Shown in pieces: positions 9,211-17,962 of a DNA stretch of 64,000 bases. The position numbers and the translations under genes are program-made. A model generated the notes under the pieces. The model was given only the letters and a program-made list of their open reading frames with translations, ran no database searches and was not told the DNA's origin. The stretch's first letter is position 1. Each line of letters starts with the position of its first letter. The stretch lies in assembly GCA_965262595.1 (NCBI GenBank), contig OZ253548.1:1116001-1180000 (forward strand), read 5' to 3'. This DNA is from CATQHB01 sp965262595. Its GTDB lineage: Bacteria; Chloroflexota; Dehalococcoidia; Lucifugimonadales; UBA3495.

Positions 9211-9319
9211 ACGGTTACTTCTCCAGGCAGCGACGGTCGGATAGCGGTGGATCGGGCAAAGTCTGCAAGTTAGTGGCGTACCGGAAGATTCCGGCCGGAA
9301 CCGGGTCAGGAGTGTTTGG

Positions 9320-10231
9320 ATGGCGATCAAAGCAGGATTTATCGGTTTGGGCCGGATGGGGCTGCCCATGTCTTACCGGCTGTTGGGAGCAGGCTTCGAC
9401 CTGGTGGTCCATAACCGCAGTCAGGAGAAGGTACGGCAGATAGCCGACTCCGGAGCGCTGCCGGGCCGTTCCACCGCCGAAACTACCCGAAATTGCGACA
9501 TCCTTCTGGCCTGCCTGCCGGACATCGCCACCGTGGAAGAAGTATTCCTGGGTGCGGATGGCATCATCGAGAACGCGCAGCCCGGTCAAATACTGGTTGA
9601 CCACAGCACGGTAGGGATGGCTACGACCAAAGCCTGCGCCGCCGCCGCCGCCGAGAAGGGCGCCCTGTTTCTGGATGCTCCAATCAGCGGTGGAGCCGAA
9701 CGGGCCGCCAACGGCTCCCTGACCATAATGGTCGGTGGGCCCGGGGAAGCCTACGAACGGGCTCGGCCGCTTTTCGAGGCGATGGGCGCTACTATCCGCC
9801 ACATTGGGCCTTCCGGCGCCGGCACCGCGGTCAAGCTGGTCAACCAACTGCTGGTCGGAATTCACGCAGTGGCCGCCGCCGAAGCCATGCTTTTGGGCGC
9901 CAAGGCGGGGGCCGACCCGGCCCTGGTTTACGAAGTAGTTAGCACCGGCTGGGGCCAGAGCTTTATGCTGGACCGCAACGCTCCGGTAATGCTGGACCGC
10001 AACTTCGAGGGCGACCGCGCCCAACTGCGGGTTATTCTGAAAGACCTGGGTTTGATCCAAGACCTGGCCCAAGGTCTGGAATCTCCCATACCGGCCGGAG
10101 ATCTGGCCTACCGGAAGTTTACCGAAGCCAGCGCAGCCGGTTTCGCTGACCTGGACCCGGCGGCCATTGTCCTGCCCCTGGAGGAACAGACGGGGGTCGA
10201 AATCAGGCGCGGCGACAAAACCCCGGGTTAA
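9320..10231 (+). CDS. 3-hydroxyisobutyrate dehydrogenase-like NAD(P)-dependent beta-hydroxyacid dehydrogenase
   Basis: 303 aa. N-terminal Rossmann fold with GLGRMG at residues 10-14, a substrate-binding segment at about 120-130 (DAPISGGAERAANG) and catalytic Lys172 in GTAVKLVNQ, followed by the all-helical C-terminal domain. It oxidises a 3-hydroxy acid to the semialdehyde or reduces a glyoxylate/succinate semialdehyde-like substrate. AGGAG precedes the ATG. Following an omega-aminotransferase, a role handling the semialdehyde produced is reasonable inference. The stop codon lies inside an 11-bp tandem repeat. Confidence 0.9.
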   Translation: MAIKAGFIGLGRMGLPMSYRLLGAGFDLVVHNRSQEKVRQIADSGALPGRSTAETTRNCDILLACLPDIATVEEVFLGADGIIENAQPGQILVDHSTVGMATTKACAAAAAEKGALFLDAPISGGAERAANGSLTIMVGGPGEAYERARPLFEAMGATIRHIGPSGAGTAVKLVNQLLVGIHAVAAAEAMLLGAKAGADPALVYEVVSTGWGQSFMLDRNAPVMLDRNFEGDRAQLRVILKDLGLIQDLAQGLESPIPAGDLAYRKFTEASAAGFADLDPAAIVLPLEEQTGVEIRRGDKTPG

Positions 10232-10264
10232 TCCCGGGTTAGACCCGGGTTAGACCCGGTTCAA
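10222..10264. repeat. 11-bp tandem repeat at the end of the dehydrogenase gene
   Basis: CCCGGGTTAGA-type units repeat nearly four times, beginning inside the last codons of the upstream gene and supplying its TAA stop. Each unit contains the CCCGGG palindrome, so the transcript could form alternative short hairpins before the next gene. Confidence 0.8.
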
Positions 10265-10309
10265 CCCCGCCGGTCCGCGAAAAGGGCCTGGGTAGTAGGA
10301 GACCAAGCC

Positions 10310-11233
10310 ATGCTCCATCGGGAAAACGTGGTCTATTTCAACGGCGAACTGAGGCCGGAAAAGGACGTGGGCATATCCATCCGGGACCGGGGCTTCATCT
10401 ATGGTGACGCCGTTTTCGATGCCACCCGTACTTTCAACGGCCAAACGTTCAAGCTGGGGGAACACATTGACCGCCTCTACAATTCCCTACGCTATCTGCA
10501 AATTGACCCGGGAATGACCAAGGCCGAAATGGAGCAATGGTCGCTGGCCGTGGTCAACCACAACTACCCCCTGCTGACGCCCAACCAGGATTTGTGGGTA
10601 ATGCAGCGGATCAGCCGAGGCATAGAATCTTCCGACCCTGATGTAGAAATGCGCCCTACCGTCCTCATCGAGTCCCATGCCATCCCTTTTGCCCGCCGGG
10701 CTTCCCTATACCGGGACGGCATCAGAATGGTGACTCCCTCCGTACCCCGGGTGCCGCCCCGTTTCCTCAGCCCCCGCGCCAAAACCCACAACTACCTGAA
10801 TCTGATTATGGGCGAGCTGGAAGTGCACAGCACCGACCCTGACGCCTGGGCCGTGCTGCTGGACGAGCAAGGCAACCTGACCGAAGGCAAAGGCAGCAAC
10901 GTCTTTCTGGTCAAGGATGGGGTAGTTTCCACGCCCCAGGGCCGATTCGTCCTGGAAGGCATCACCCGCAGCGTGGTTCTGGACCTGGCCGCCGGACTTG
11001 ACCTGCCGGTGGCGGAACAAGACCTGGACTTGTTCGATGCCTATACTGCCGACGAAGCCTTCCTGACTTCTACCAGCTTGTGTATTTGCCCGATCTCCTC
11101 GGTCAACGGGGCTACCGTCGGCCAAGGGGAAATACCCGGCCCGGTAACCCGGCAGTTGATGGCTGCCTTCAGTGATTTGGCCGGCATGGACTACGTGTCT
11201 CAATATCTTTCTCATTTAGCCGGAGACGGTTAG
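10310..11233 (+). CDS. Class IV aminotransferase (branched-chain / D-amino acid aminotransferase family)
   Basis: 307 aa. Fold type IV PLP enzyme. Conserved features: RDRGFIYGDAVFDATR at 25-40, Schiff-base Lys158 in RAKTHNYLN, Glu192 in LTEGKGSNVF (PLP nitrogen) and the C-terminal TSTSLCICPIS segment where the family usually has TGTA or TST. Likely reaction: reversible transamination of a branched-chain or other hydrophobic amino acid with 2-oxoglutarate; the sequence does not separate IlvE from Dat or amine transaminase types. It lies 78 bases after the preceding dehydrogenase on the same strand, so co-transcription is probable. Confidence 0.88.
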   Translation: MLHRENVVYFNGELRPEKDVGISIRDRGFIYGDAVFDATRTFNGQTFKLGEHIDRLYNSLRYLQIDPGMTKAEMEQWSLAVVNHNYPLLTPNQDLWVMQRISRGIESSDPDVEMRPTVLIESHAIPFARRASLYRDGIRMVTPSVPRVPPRFLSPRAKTHNYLNLIMGELEVHSTDPDAWAVLLDEQGNLTEGKGSNVFLVKDGVVSTPQGRFVLEGITRSVVLDLAAGLDLPVAEQDLDLFDAYTADEAFLTSTSLCICPISSVNGATVGQGEIPGPVTRQLMAAFSDLAGMDYVSQYLSHLAGDG

Positions 11234-11340
11234 TCGGGCAATTTCCGCGGCGGCCAGTAATCTTTAGAAAACATTCCGTGCTAACCGGCGTGCTCAAGAA
11301 CCGCCGGGCGTTACCAAATATACTTTTTGCGGAGGGCTTC

Positions 11341-12210
11341 ATGGCTGAAAGTTTGGACCAGATAGTGGAATCCGGGGCGGCAGAGCGTGTCGCGACCGGG
11401 TTTGTGTTTACCGAAGGCCCCTTGTGGCATCCCGACGGTTACTGGCTGTTCGTTGACGTGCGTCGGGAGCCGGGAGCCATCTTTCGCCTGGCGCCCGGCG
11501 GAGAACCGGAGATTTTCCGTGAACCAAGCAACGGCTCCAACGGTCTGACCTTCGACCTGCAAGGACGGCTGATTATGTGCGAGGGGGACGGACGGAGAAT
11601 GAGCCGACGGGAACTCGACGGGTCTATCACCACCATCGCCGACCGCTGGGAAGGCAAGCGACTAAACCGGCCCAATGACGTAGTTTGCCACTCTGACGGG
11701 AGTATTTACTTCACCAATCCGGGCGGCCGCATTGACCCCTCGGAGCGGGAAATTGACTTCAGCGGCGTTCACCGCATCGCCCCCGACGGCGCGGTTACGG
11801 CCGTAGTTACCGACATTGAGTATCCTAACGGCCTGACCTTCTCCCCCGACGAAAGTATCCTTTACGTGGCCAATACCCGGGAACGGATGCATATTGCCGC
11901 CTACGACGTGCAGCCCGATGGAACGGTTACCGGCGGCCGGGTTTTCGCCGATATGTCGTCCGCCGAGACCGACGGGGTACCCGACGGTATGAAGGTGGAT
12001 TCGGAAGGACGGGTGTACTGTACCGGCCCCGGCGGCTGCTGGGTATTTACACCGGCAGGTCAACTTATTGGCATCATCCGGCTGCCGGAAATCCCGGCCA
12101 ACTGCGCCTGGGGCGGGCCGGATAACCGCACTATGTTTTTCACCGCCCGCACCTCGGTATATACCCTGCGGATGACTACGCCGGGCATATCCCCCTGGCG
12201 CGCTGGGTAA
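11341..12210 (+). CDS. SMP-30/gluconolactonase family lactone hydrolase
   Basis: 289 aa six-bladed propeller. Metal-site residues of the SMP-30 family are present: Glu25 in FTEGPLWH, Asn112 in NRPNDVV, Asn163 in YPNGLTFSPD and Asp215 in VPDGMKVD. It hydrolyses sugar or aldonic lactones using a divalent metal. GGAGG before the ATG at 11341 decides the start; the frame stays open to 11278. It pairs with the enolase-superfamily gene downstream: lactonase plus acid-sugar dehydratase is a common catabolic combination. Confidence 0.9.
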   Translation: MAESLDQIVESGAAERVATGFVFTEGPLWHPDGYWLFVDVRREPGAIFRLAPGGEPEIFREPSNGSNGLTFDLQGRLIMCEGDGRRMSRRELDGSITTIADRWEGKRLNRPNDVVCHSDGSIYFTNPGGRIDPSEREIDFSGVHRIAPDGAVTAVVTDIEYPNGLTFSPDESILYVANTRERMHIAAYDVQPDGTVTGGRVFADMSSAETDGVPDGMKVDSEGRVYCTGPGGCWVFTPAGQLIGIIRLPEIPANCAWGGPDNRTMFFTARTSVYTLRMTTPGISPWRAG

Positions 12211-12255
12211 ACTTTGACTCGGCCGGCAGGATGCGACCGACGATAATTCACTCAG

Positions 12256-13440
12256 GTGACGATAGTGAAAATAACCGACATTGAAGCCATCGCCCTGGCC
12301 TGGCCGCCACCGGACAAGCACTTTTGGACGGCGCTGCGTCCCATCGGACGGGTCAGTGGATTGGTGGTTCGGGTACACACCGACCAGGGAATCGTCGGGA
12401 TTGGCGAGGCCCAGGGCGCCGGTATGCCCTTCCCCGGCGTTTTCCGCCTGGACTCTGACGGCTCCATTCAACCGGAGGGCGCTACCCGCGTAGTGGTGGA
12501 ACTGCTCAAGCCGCTGCTGGTCGGCGACAATCCGCTGGACAATGAGCGGCTGTGGGACAATATGTTCCGGCTAAACCATCAAATAGGCTGGGCAATGAAG
12601 GGCTGGGGCCGGCCCCAGATTATGACCGACATCGCCGCCGTGGATATCGCCCTGTGGGACATCAAGGGCAAGGCGGCCAATATGACGGTGTTCCGGCTGC
12701 TGGGCGGCTCCCGCAACACCGTCCCCTGCTACGTCACCGGCGGCTACTACCAGGACGGCAAGACACTCTCCGACCTGGTGCAAGAATGTGAAACCTACGT
12801 GGACATGGGCTACAACGCCATCAAACTCAAGCTCGGCCACGTGAGCGTTGAGGAAGACGTGGGCCGGGTAAAGGCGGTTAGGGATTCCCTCGGTTCCGGC
12901 ATTGATTTGATGCTGGACGTTAACGAAGGCTATGACGTGCCTACAGCCATCAGAGCCGCCCGGTTGCCGGAGCCGCTGGGTATCCGCTGGCTGGAGGAGC
13001 CGGTCCACTGGTACGACCGGGTGGAAGGACTGGGTCAGGTAGCCGCGGCCACAACCATCCCGATTGCTTCCGGCGAAAACGCCGCCCACCGCTGGGACGC
13101 CCGCGACCTGATAAACCGGGGCGGCATTAAGATTATGCAGTTCGACTGCACCCGTTCCGGCGGCATTACCGAATGCCTGAAAGTGGCCGGGCTCTGCGCC
13201 ATGCAAAACGTCCGGCTGGCTCCCCACCATGACCCGCAGGTTCAAGGCCACCTGGTGGCCGGACTGGCGGTCGGGGAGATCGTCGAAACCTTCCCCACCG
13301 CCGACCGGGATCCGGTTTGGGATGAACTATTCACCGTCCGGCCCAAAATCACCAACGGCCAATTGACCCTATCCGAACTGCCCGGCTGGGGCATCGAATT
13401 AGACCAGGACGCCCTGGAGCGGCGCGGGGTCTGGGCCTAA
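12256..13440 (+). CDS. Mandelate racemase/muconate lactonizing enzyme family protein (enolase superfamily)
   Basis: 394 aa, GTG start. N-terminal capping domain, then a TIM barrel with the Lys-x-Lys base at 190-192 (AIKLKLG), metal ligands Asp221 (LMLDVNEGY), Glu247 (WLEEPV) and Glu274 (SGENAA), and His324/325 (APHHDP) as the opposite-face base. All catalytic positions are intact. Mg2+-dependent proton abstraction next to a carboxylate gives racemisation or dehydration; acid-sugar dehydratase activity is likely given the adjacent lactonase. This family is known to be expanded in SAR202 Chloroflexota. Confidence 0.92.
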   Translation: MTIVKITDIEAIALAWPPPDKHFWTALRPIGRVSGLVVRVHTDQGIVGIGEAQGAGMPFPGVFRLDSDGSIQPEGATRVVVELLKPLLVGDNPLDNERLWDNMFRLNHQIGWAMKGWGRPQIMTDIAAVDIALWDIKGKAANMTVFRLLGGSRNTVPCYVTGGYYQDGKTLSDLVQECETYVDMGYNAIKLKLGHVSVEEDVGRVKAVRDSLGSGIDLMLDVNEGYDVPTAIRAARLPEPLGIRWLEEPVHWYDRVEGLGQVAAATTIPIASGENAAHRWDARDLINRGGIKIMQFDCTRSGGITECLKVAGLCAMQNVRLAPHHDPQVQGHLVAGLAVGEIVETFPTADRDPVWDELFTVRPKITNGQLTLSELPGWGIELDQDALERRGVWA

Positions 13441-13544
13441 CCAATGGGCGCGATATTGCCAATGGGGCTAATGGGGCCAACGGGCACTACAAGAGAATCG
13501 GGGCCAGCGGGTTCACCGCATTTGAGCAACAGCTTGGGTCCTGT

Positions 13545-13916
13545 ATGACCTGGCTGCTGGTCGGGATCGGGGGCGCGGCAGGCTCAATACTCCGGTACGG
13601 CGCCGGTAGGTTGGCGATCCATTTCCTGGGTCCGGGCACCATCCTGGGAACCTTCATCGTAAACGTAACCGGCTCTTTTGCCCTGGGTTTTTTCCTGACC
13701 TTTGCCCTGGAGCGGTCCGCCATTCCCGCGGAAGTGCGTGGCATGGTTGCCATCGGCTTGCTGGGGGGCTACACCACTTTTTCCACCTTTAGCTACGATT
13801 CGATCCGTCTGCTGGAGTCAGGCGAGGTAATGAGGGCCGGACTTAACATTCTGGGGCATCTGGTCATCAGTCTGGCAGCGGCGTATGCGGGAGTCCTGTC
13901 CGGCCGCGCCGTCTAG
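13545..13916 (+). CDS. crcB: Fluoride ion channel CrcB/FluC
   Basis: 123 aa with four membrane helices. FluC family signatures are visible: GGAAGSILRY near the N-terminus, the VNVTGSFALG helix with the pore Asn, and GGYTTFSTFS in helix 3, whose Phe and Ser/Thr residues line the fluoride path. It exports cytoplasmic fluoride as a dual-topology dimer. Single gene, as in species whose FluC works as a homodimer. I looked for a fluoride riboswitch in the 104 bases upstream and did not see one. A fluoroacetate-dehalogenase-like enzyme at 56712 could be a fluoride source. Confidence 0.93.
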   Translation: MTWLLVGIGGAAGSILRYGAGRLAIHFLGPGTILGTFIVNVTGSFALGFFLTFALERSAIPAEVRGMVAIGLLGGYTTFSTFSYDSIRLLESGEVMRAGLNILGHLVISLAAAYAGVLSGRAV

Positions 13917-13932
13917 GATAACAACCGGCCCA

Positions 13933-13960
13933 GCGACCGCAGGAACCAACCGGTCGCCTT
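13933..13960 (+). terminator. Weak terminator-like hairpin after crcB
   Basis: GCGACCG pairs with CGGTCGC across an 11-base loop and is followed by CTTGTTA. It begins 16 bases after the crcB stop. The stem is short and the T-tract poor. Confidence 0.4.
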
Positions 13961-14155
13961 GTTACTGGATATGGGTAGTGCTACACTAAACGAAGGCAAT
14001 AGTTGAACCAGTAATAGAACCTGTCACTACAACCAGAATGCGGTTGGCGCCATTTATGGCCTTTGAGCCATTTCCATTGCCCGACAATTCCCCAGTCCAG
14101 TAATTTCCTCGCCACCAAAACGATACTGCCGCAATTTTCCAAGAAGGGCCGGTCA

Positions 14156-15055
14156 ATGAGCTACTTAAAACTCCTGGAAAAACCGGACGTTCCGATTGAG
14201 TACCTGGTTATGAGCTTTGCCGGCTGGCCCGATGCCGGAGAGAGCGCCACGGCCAGCATCAAGTACTTAATGCGGCGCCTGGGGGCCACCAAGTTCGCCG
14301 AGATTGATCCTGAAGAGTTCTATGACTTTTCTCAGGAACGCCCCCGCTCCAGCCGAACCCGAGACGGACGCCGACGGGTTCAGTGGCCGTCAAACGAGTT
14401 TTCATATTGGGTTGCCCCGAGTGACGAAGGTAACAGCCCGGCCAAAGGCGTCCTGTTTTTCGTCGGCGTGGAACCCAACCTTAAATGGCGCACCTTTTCG
14501 GAAACCATAGCCAACCTGGCCCTGGAATTGGGCGTCAAGACGGTAGTCCACGTGGGAGCCTTGCTGGACGCGGTGCCCCACACCCGGAAAATCCGGCTCA
14601 CCGGCTCTTCCACGTTGCCTGCACTGCAAGAGGCGCTGGATTCGGCCAGCATCGGTACCTCCAACTACCAGGGGCCCACGGGTATCAGTACGGCAGTAAT
14701 GGAAACCTGCACCAAACAAGGGATGGGATATGCCTCGCTCTGGGGTCATACCTCCCATTACCTCCAGGCCGCTCCCAATTTCCGCGTCAGCTACACCTTG
14801 GCCCAAACCCTGACCCGGCTGCTGGACTTGCCGGTTAGTCTGGCTGAATTGCGGTCGGCAGCGGAGAATTTTGACCAGGAAGTGGTTGAAGCCATTGGCA
14901 AAGACGACCAGTTAGCCGCTTACGTCAAAAAGCTGGAAGACCGCTACGATGAGTCGGTTTCGGACAACGAAATGCCCGACCCGGTGGACGTGGTGCGCGA
15001 GCTGGAACAGTTCCTCCGCTCCGAACAGCGGCGCAATCCCGGCGACCTGTCGTAA
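14156..15055 (+). CDS. PAC2 family protein
   Basis: 299 aa from the ATG at 14156; the frame is open to 14063, but the extra N-terminus does not look like the family. The PAC2 fold (proteasome assembly chaperone 2 type, PF09754) is suggested by SFAGWPDAGESA at the N-terminus, VLFFVGVEPNLKW, VVHVGALLDAVPHTR and the GPTGISTAV segment. The C-terminal 60 residues are acidic and helical. Bacterial members are common in Actinobacteria and Chloroflexota, but their function is not established. No proteasome gene is in the window. Confidence 0.85.
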   Translation: MSYLKLLEKPDVPIEYLVMSFAGWPDAGESATASIKYLMRRLGATKFAEIDPEEFYDFSQERPRSSRTRDGRRRVQWPSNEFSYWVAPSDEGNSPAKGVLFFVGVEPNLKWRTFSETIANLALELGVKTVVHVGALLDAVPHTRKIRLTGSSTLPALQEALDSASIGTSNYQGPTGISTAVMETCTKQGMGYASLWGHTSHYLQAAPNFRVSYTLAQTLTRLLDLPVSLAELRSAAENFDQEVVEAIGKDDQLAAYVKKLEDRYDESVSDNEMPDPVDVVRELEQFLRSEQRRNPGDLS

Positions 15056-15114
15056 AGGGCAGTTACGACCCAAGACCCCCACCTAGAGTATCCGGACATG
15101 AGCTGAGTAGAACG

Positions 15115-16050
15115 TTGGCGCCAAGAGCAACGGCAACCAAAACCACAACCATAACCGACTCAACCAAAGCCGGAACTACCAGGTCCAGGCCGAGAAAGGG
15201 AGTCGGCAAAAGCCCGCAGCCCTCAATCGCCGTTGAGGATGCGATTCGGCTGATGACAGAGGAGTATGGCCCCTTTCCCCAGGAGCCGCGGCTCGACCCG
15301 GTCCACGAACTCACCTTTACTATTTTGTCCCAACATACCTCCGACACCAACTCGGAACGAGCTTTTCGCCGATTGATGCAGCGATTTGGCACTCTGGAGG
15401 AAGTTGCTGCAGCCCCGGTGGCGGAGATTGAAGAGGCCATCAGCGTTGGAGGATTGGCGAAAATAAAGGCGCCGCGTATCAAGGATGTGCTTACGCGGGT
15501 TTTGGAGCTAAATGGCTCCCTTGACTTGTCATTCCTGCGGGAAATGCCCCTGGCCGAGGCGAAGGCCTGGCTGCGCCAACTACCGGGAATCGGCCCCAAG
15601 TCGGCAGGCATCATCCTCAGCTTTTCTCTGGGTATGCCTGCGATGGCCATTGACACCCACATTTACCGGGTATGCCAACGGCTGGGCTTGATCGGGCCAA
15701 AAGTGTCGGCTGACAAGGCCCACGACCTGCTGGAGGCGGCAGTTGAACCGGAGCAGGTATATCCTTTCCACGTATCCTTCATTAACCACGGACGACAGGT
15801 CTGTAAGGCGCAACGTCCCCTTTGCGACGTTTGTATAGTGGCCCAAGGCTGCCCTTCGCGGGAGCAATTCCAGACCCAAAAGCTGGAGCAGAAACCGAAA
15901 AAGAACGAGGCCACCGTTTCCGGCAAAGTACCTTCCCGAGGCACTGCAAAAACTCAAACCGGCAGTGGGAAGTCCGGTAGGGGTCGTAAAGCCTCGGTTC
16001 AACCGGAGCCCCGAACCCAGCCGCCTCACGCCTACCCGGAAATTGCCTAA
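15115..16050 (+). CDS. nth: Endonuclease III (HhH-GPD DNA glycosylase/AP lyase) with basic tails
   Basis: 311 aa. Base-excision repair enzyme for oxidised pyrimidines. Helix-hairpin-helix LPGIGPKSAG carries catalytic Lys162, and Asp180 is in AIDTHIYRV. The [4Fe-4S] loop is exact, C-x6-C-x2-C-x5-C at 230, 237, 240 and 246. A Thr/Lys/Arg-rich N-terminal tail (about 38 aa) and a Lys-rich C-terminal tail (from about 252) extend the usual 210-220 aa core. The TTG start at 15115 is poorly supported; CTG at 15103 or a later start near residue 47 are possible. The catalytic core assignment is firm. Confidence 0.9.
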   Translation: MAPRATATKTTTITDSTKAGTTRSRPRKGVGKSPQPSIAVEDAIRLMTEEYGPFPQEPRLDPVHELTFTILSQHTSDTNSERAFRRLMQRFGTLEEVAAAPVAEIEEAISVGGLAKIKAPRIKDVLTRVLELNGSLDLSFLREMPLAEAKAWLRQLPGIGPKSAGIILSFSLGMPAMAIDTHIYRVCQRLGLIGPKVSADKAHDLLEAAVEPEQVYPFHVSFINHGRQVCKAQRPLCDVCIVAQGCPSREQFQTQKLEQKPKKNEATVSGKVPSRGTAKTQTGSGKSGRGRKASVQPEPRTQPPHAYPEIA

Positions 16051-16055
16051 AGCGG

Positions 16056-16079
16056 CCAGTCTGCCAGTCTGCCAGTCCG
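16056..16079. repeat. 8-bp tandem repeat, three copies
   Basis: CCAGTCTG twice and CCAGTCCG once, directly after the endonuclease III stop codon. Confidence 0.7.
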
Positions 16080-16239
16080 CCTCAGCTTTCCCCGGCCGTC
16101 TTCTCCGGGCCGGGATAACCGGTTGCTATAGCTCACCGGCTAAACACTGGGAAAACAAAATCCCGTACCCGAGAGCGGCCGGCCCGAACCCGGCTTATTC
16201 GGTAGCATTACATTGGCAATTGTAGTAAAATGATGGTGT

Positions 16240-16317
16240 GCCCCGGTCGTCTAGCCTGGTTAGGACGCCACCCTTTCAAGGTGGAGATCATGGGATCGAA
16301 GCCCATCCGGGGTACCA
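16240..16317 (+). tRNA. tRNA-Glu (TTC)
   Basis: The cloverleaf is complete: acceptor GCCCCGG pairs with CCGGGGT (one G-U), and anticodon stem CCACC/GGTGG holds loop CTTTCAA with anticodon TTC at 16275-16277. The T-arm has GGGATCGAAGCCC-type sequence, the discriminator is A, and CCA is encoded at 16315-16317. A TAAAAT hexamer at 16226-16231 is well placed as the -10 box. Confidence 0.97.
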
Positions 16318-16505
16318 ACACTATGTCCGACCCAATTGACCTTTTCCCTATTCGTTTCCTTCGTCCTTGTCTCGGTCCCTAGCCGGTTGGAGTAAGGTAC
16401 GATTTTTGCCTCTTCGCTTATTCCCCTTCGGCCCGTTTTCCCTTGTCCTGGCGAGTCCCTGAACCCAAGGTTAGCCCGATTCCGCAGGAGATTAGGTAGT
16501 CTAGA

Positions 16506-17936
16506 ATGAGCGAAATTGCCCAACCGAGTCTTACTCCCAACACCGGCGATACCCTGACCTGTCCCTGGTGCGGCAAGAGTGGCGGCAACACTACGGGCCT
16601 CTGCGACGTGTGCGGCCGCACCATCTTGAACGAAGTTCCTCCCTGGGCGCAGGTCGAGCGGGACCGCCGTTTCTTCAGCCGACGCCGCATGATTATGGGT
16701 GGCGTAGCGCTACTGGCTCTGCTCGTTTTTACCTGGCTTAACTATCCCTTCCTTCCCGACTTCAAGATTCTCCTGTTCAACCGACCCACTACCGAACTTT
16801 CCTCCGCTTCTATGGCTGGCCAGTGGAGCATGGCTGGCGGCGACATTGCCCAGCATAAGGTGATAGAGTCCCCAACGACGCAGCCTACCGGCCAGGTTCG
16901 ATGGGCGGTGGCCCTGGGAGAAAATAGCCGCTCCGGTCCGGTGGTATCCGACGGGCGGGTTTACCTTGGCGGCCATTTCAAAGTATCCGCCCTGGACACC
17001 GAAACCGGCGAGACTTTGTGGGAGCAGCCCACGACCGGCCCGGTTCAAAGCTCCCTGGCCGCCGCCGGTGGCTTCCTGTTCATGGGGCTGCAAGACCATT
17101 GGCTGATGGCCCTGGATCCAGCCACCGGGGAAACCCTTTGGAAGTTTAAGGCTGGGGATGTCATTACATCCGCTCCAACGGTACACCAGGGAATCGTCTA
17201 TTTCGGTTCCTGGGACTCCAATGTTTATGCTCTGGACGCAGCTACCGGAAAATCCATTTGGACTTATAAGACCACCGGGGCGGTCGGGGTTCAAACGGCA
17301 ATCGAAGACGGCATTCTGGCCGTCGGAGACCGAAACGGCCGGATGCACCTGCTCAACGCCCGCACCGGGCAAAACCGCCTGGTGTTTCGGACTCCCAAAT
17401 CGTCCAATACCGCCGCGGTCATGGCCAATGGCCTGGCCTATTTCCCGGCAGGCGGCCGACTGTATGCAATCAATGCCAACGAGAAGGAGATACCTGGCCA
17501 ATATCAATTCAAGCGGGTATGGGCCCAATTTTGGCTCTGGCAGACACCAGGCATCCCTCGACCACCCGGGCAGCAGGGCGGACGTTGGCGGTATTCGCCG
17601 GACGGTGCAGATTCCAGTATTGTAGCCGGCCCGGCAGTTACGCCAACAATGTTGTATGTCGGTGACCTGAAAGGCGGCCTGTATGCCATCAATGCCGTCG
17701 ACAGCGACGACGTGTGGCAATTCCAGGCTGAGGGCGGAATCTTTGCCTCGCCGTTAGTCGCGGGCAACCGGGTTTATATCGGGACCCAGCGGGGCCACGT
17801 TTACGCCCTGGACGGGGATACCGGCCAACTTCACTGGCAATTGGAATTGGGGTCTCCGATTAACCAGCCGCTAGCCTTTGCCAACGGAAGGCTGTACGTT
17901 CCCACCTCCGACGGTGTGCTTCACACCCTGGAATAA
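16506..17936 (+). CDS. Membrane-anchored PQQ-type beta-propeller protein with N-terminal zinc ribbon
   Basis: 476 aa. A zinc ribbon (Cys19, 22, 33, 36) precedes a single membrane helix at about 62-80, then a beta propeller of PQQ/BamB-like repeats recognisable as repeated LDxxTGexxW blades (LDTETGETLWEQP, LDPATGETLWKFK, LDAATGKSIWTYK, LDGDTGQLHWQLE). The zinc ribbon would be cytoplasmic and the propeller outside. No catalytic PQQ dehydrogenase residues are evident, so a scaffold or binding role is more likely than an enzyme. It lies 26 bases before the next gene. Confidence 0.85.
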   Translation: MSEIAQPSLTPNTGDTLTCPWCGKSGGNTTGLCDVCGRTILNEVPPWAQVERDRRFFSRRRMIMGGVALLALLVFTWLNYPFLPDFKILLFNRPTTELSSASMAGQWSMAGGDIAQHKVIESPTTQPTGQVRWAVALGENSRSGPVVSDGRVYLGGHFKVSALDTETGETLWEQPTTGPVQSSLAAAGGFLFMGLQDHWLMALDPATGETLWKFKAGDVITSAPTVHQGIVYFGSWDSNVYALDAATGKSIWTYKTTGAVGVQTAIEDGILAVGDRNGRMHLLNARTGQNRLVFRTPKSSNTAAVMANGLAYFPAGGRLYAINANEKEIPGQYQFKRVWAQFWLWQTPGIPRPPGQQGGRWRYSPDGADSSIVAGPAVTPTMLYVGDLKGGLYAINAVDSDDVWQFQAEGGIFASPLVAGNRVYIGTQRGHVYALDGDTGQLHWQLELGSPINQPLAFANGRLYVPTSDGVLHTLE

Positions 17937-17962
17937 CTCCCGGCTGCAAGAACAACGACGGA

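Noticed and set aside
13441..13544. Fluoride riboswitch upstream of crcB
   Set aside because: The conserved pseudoknot sequence of the crcB motif was not found; only CAATGGG-like short repeats are there.
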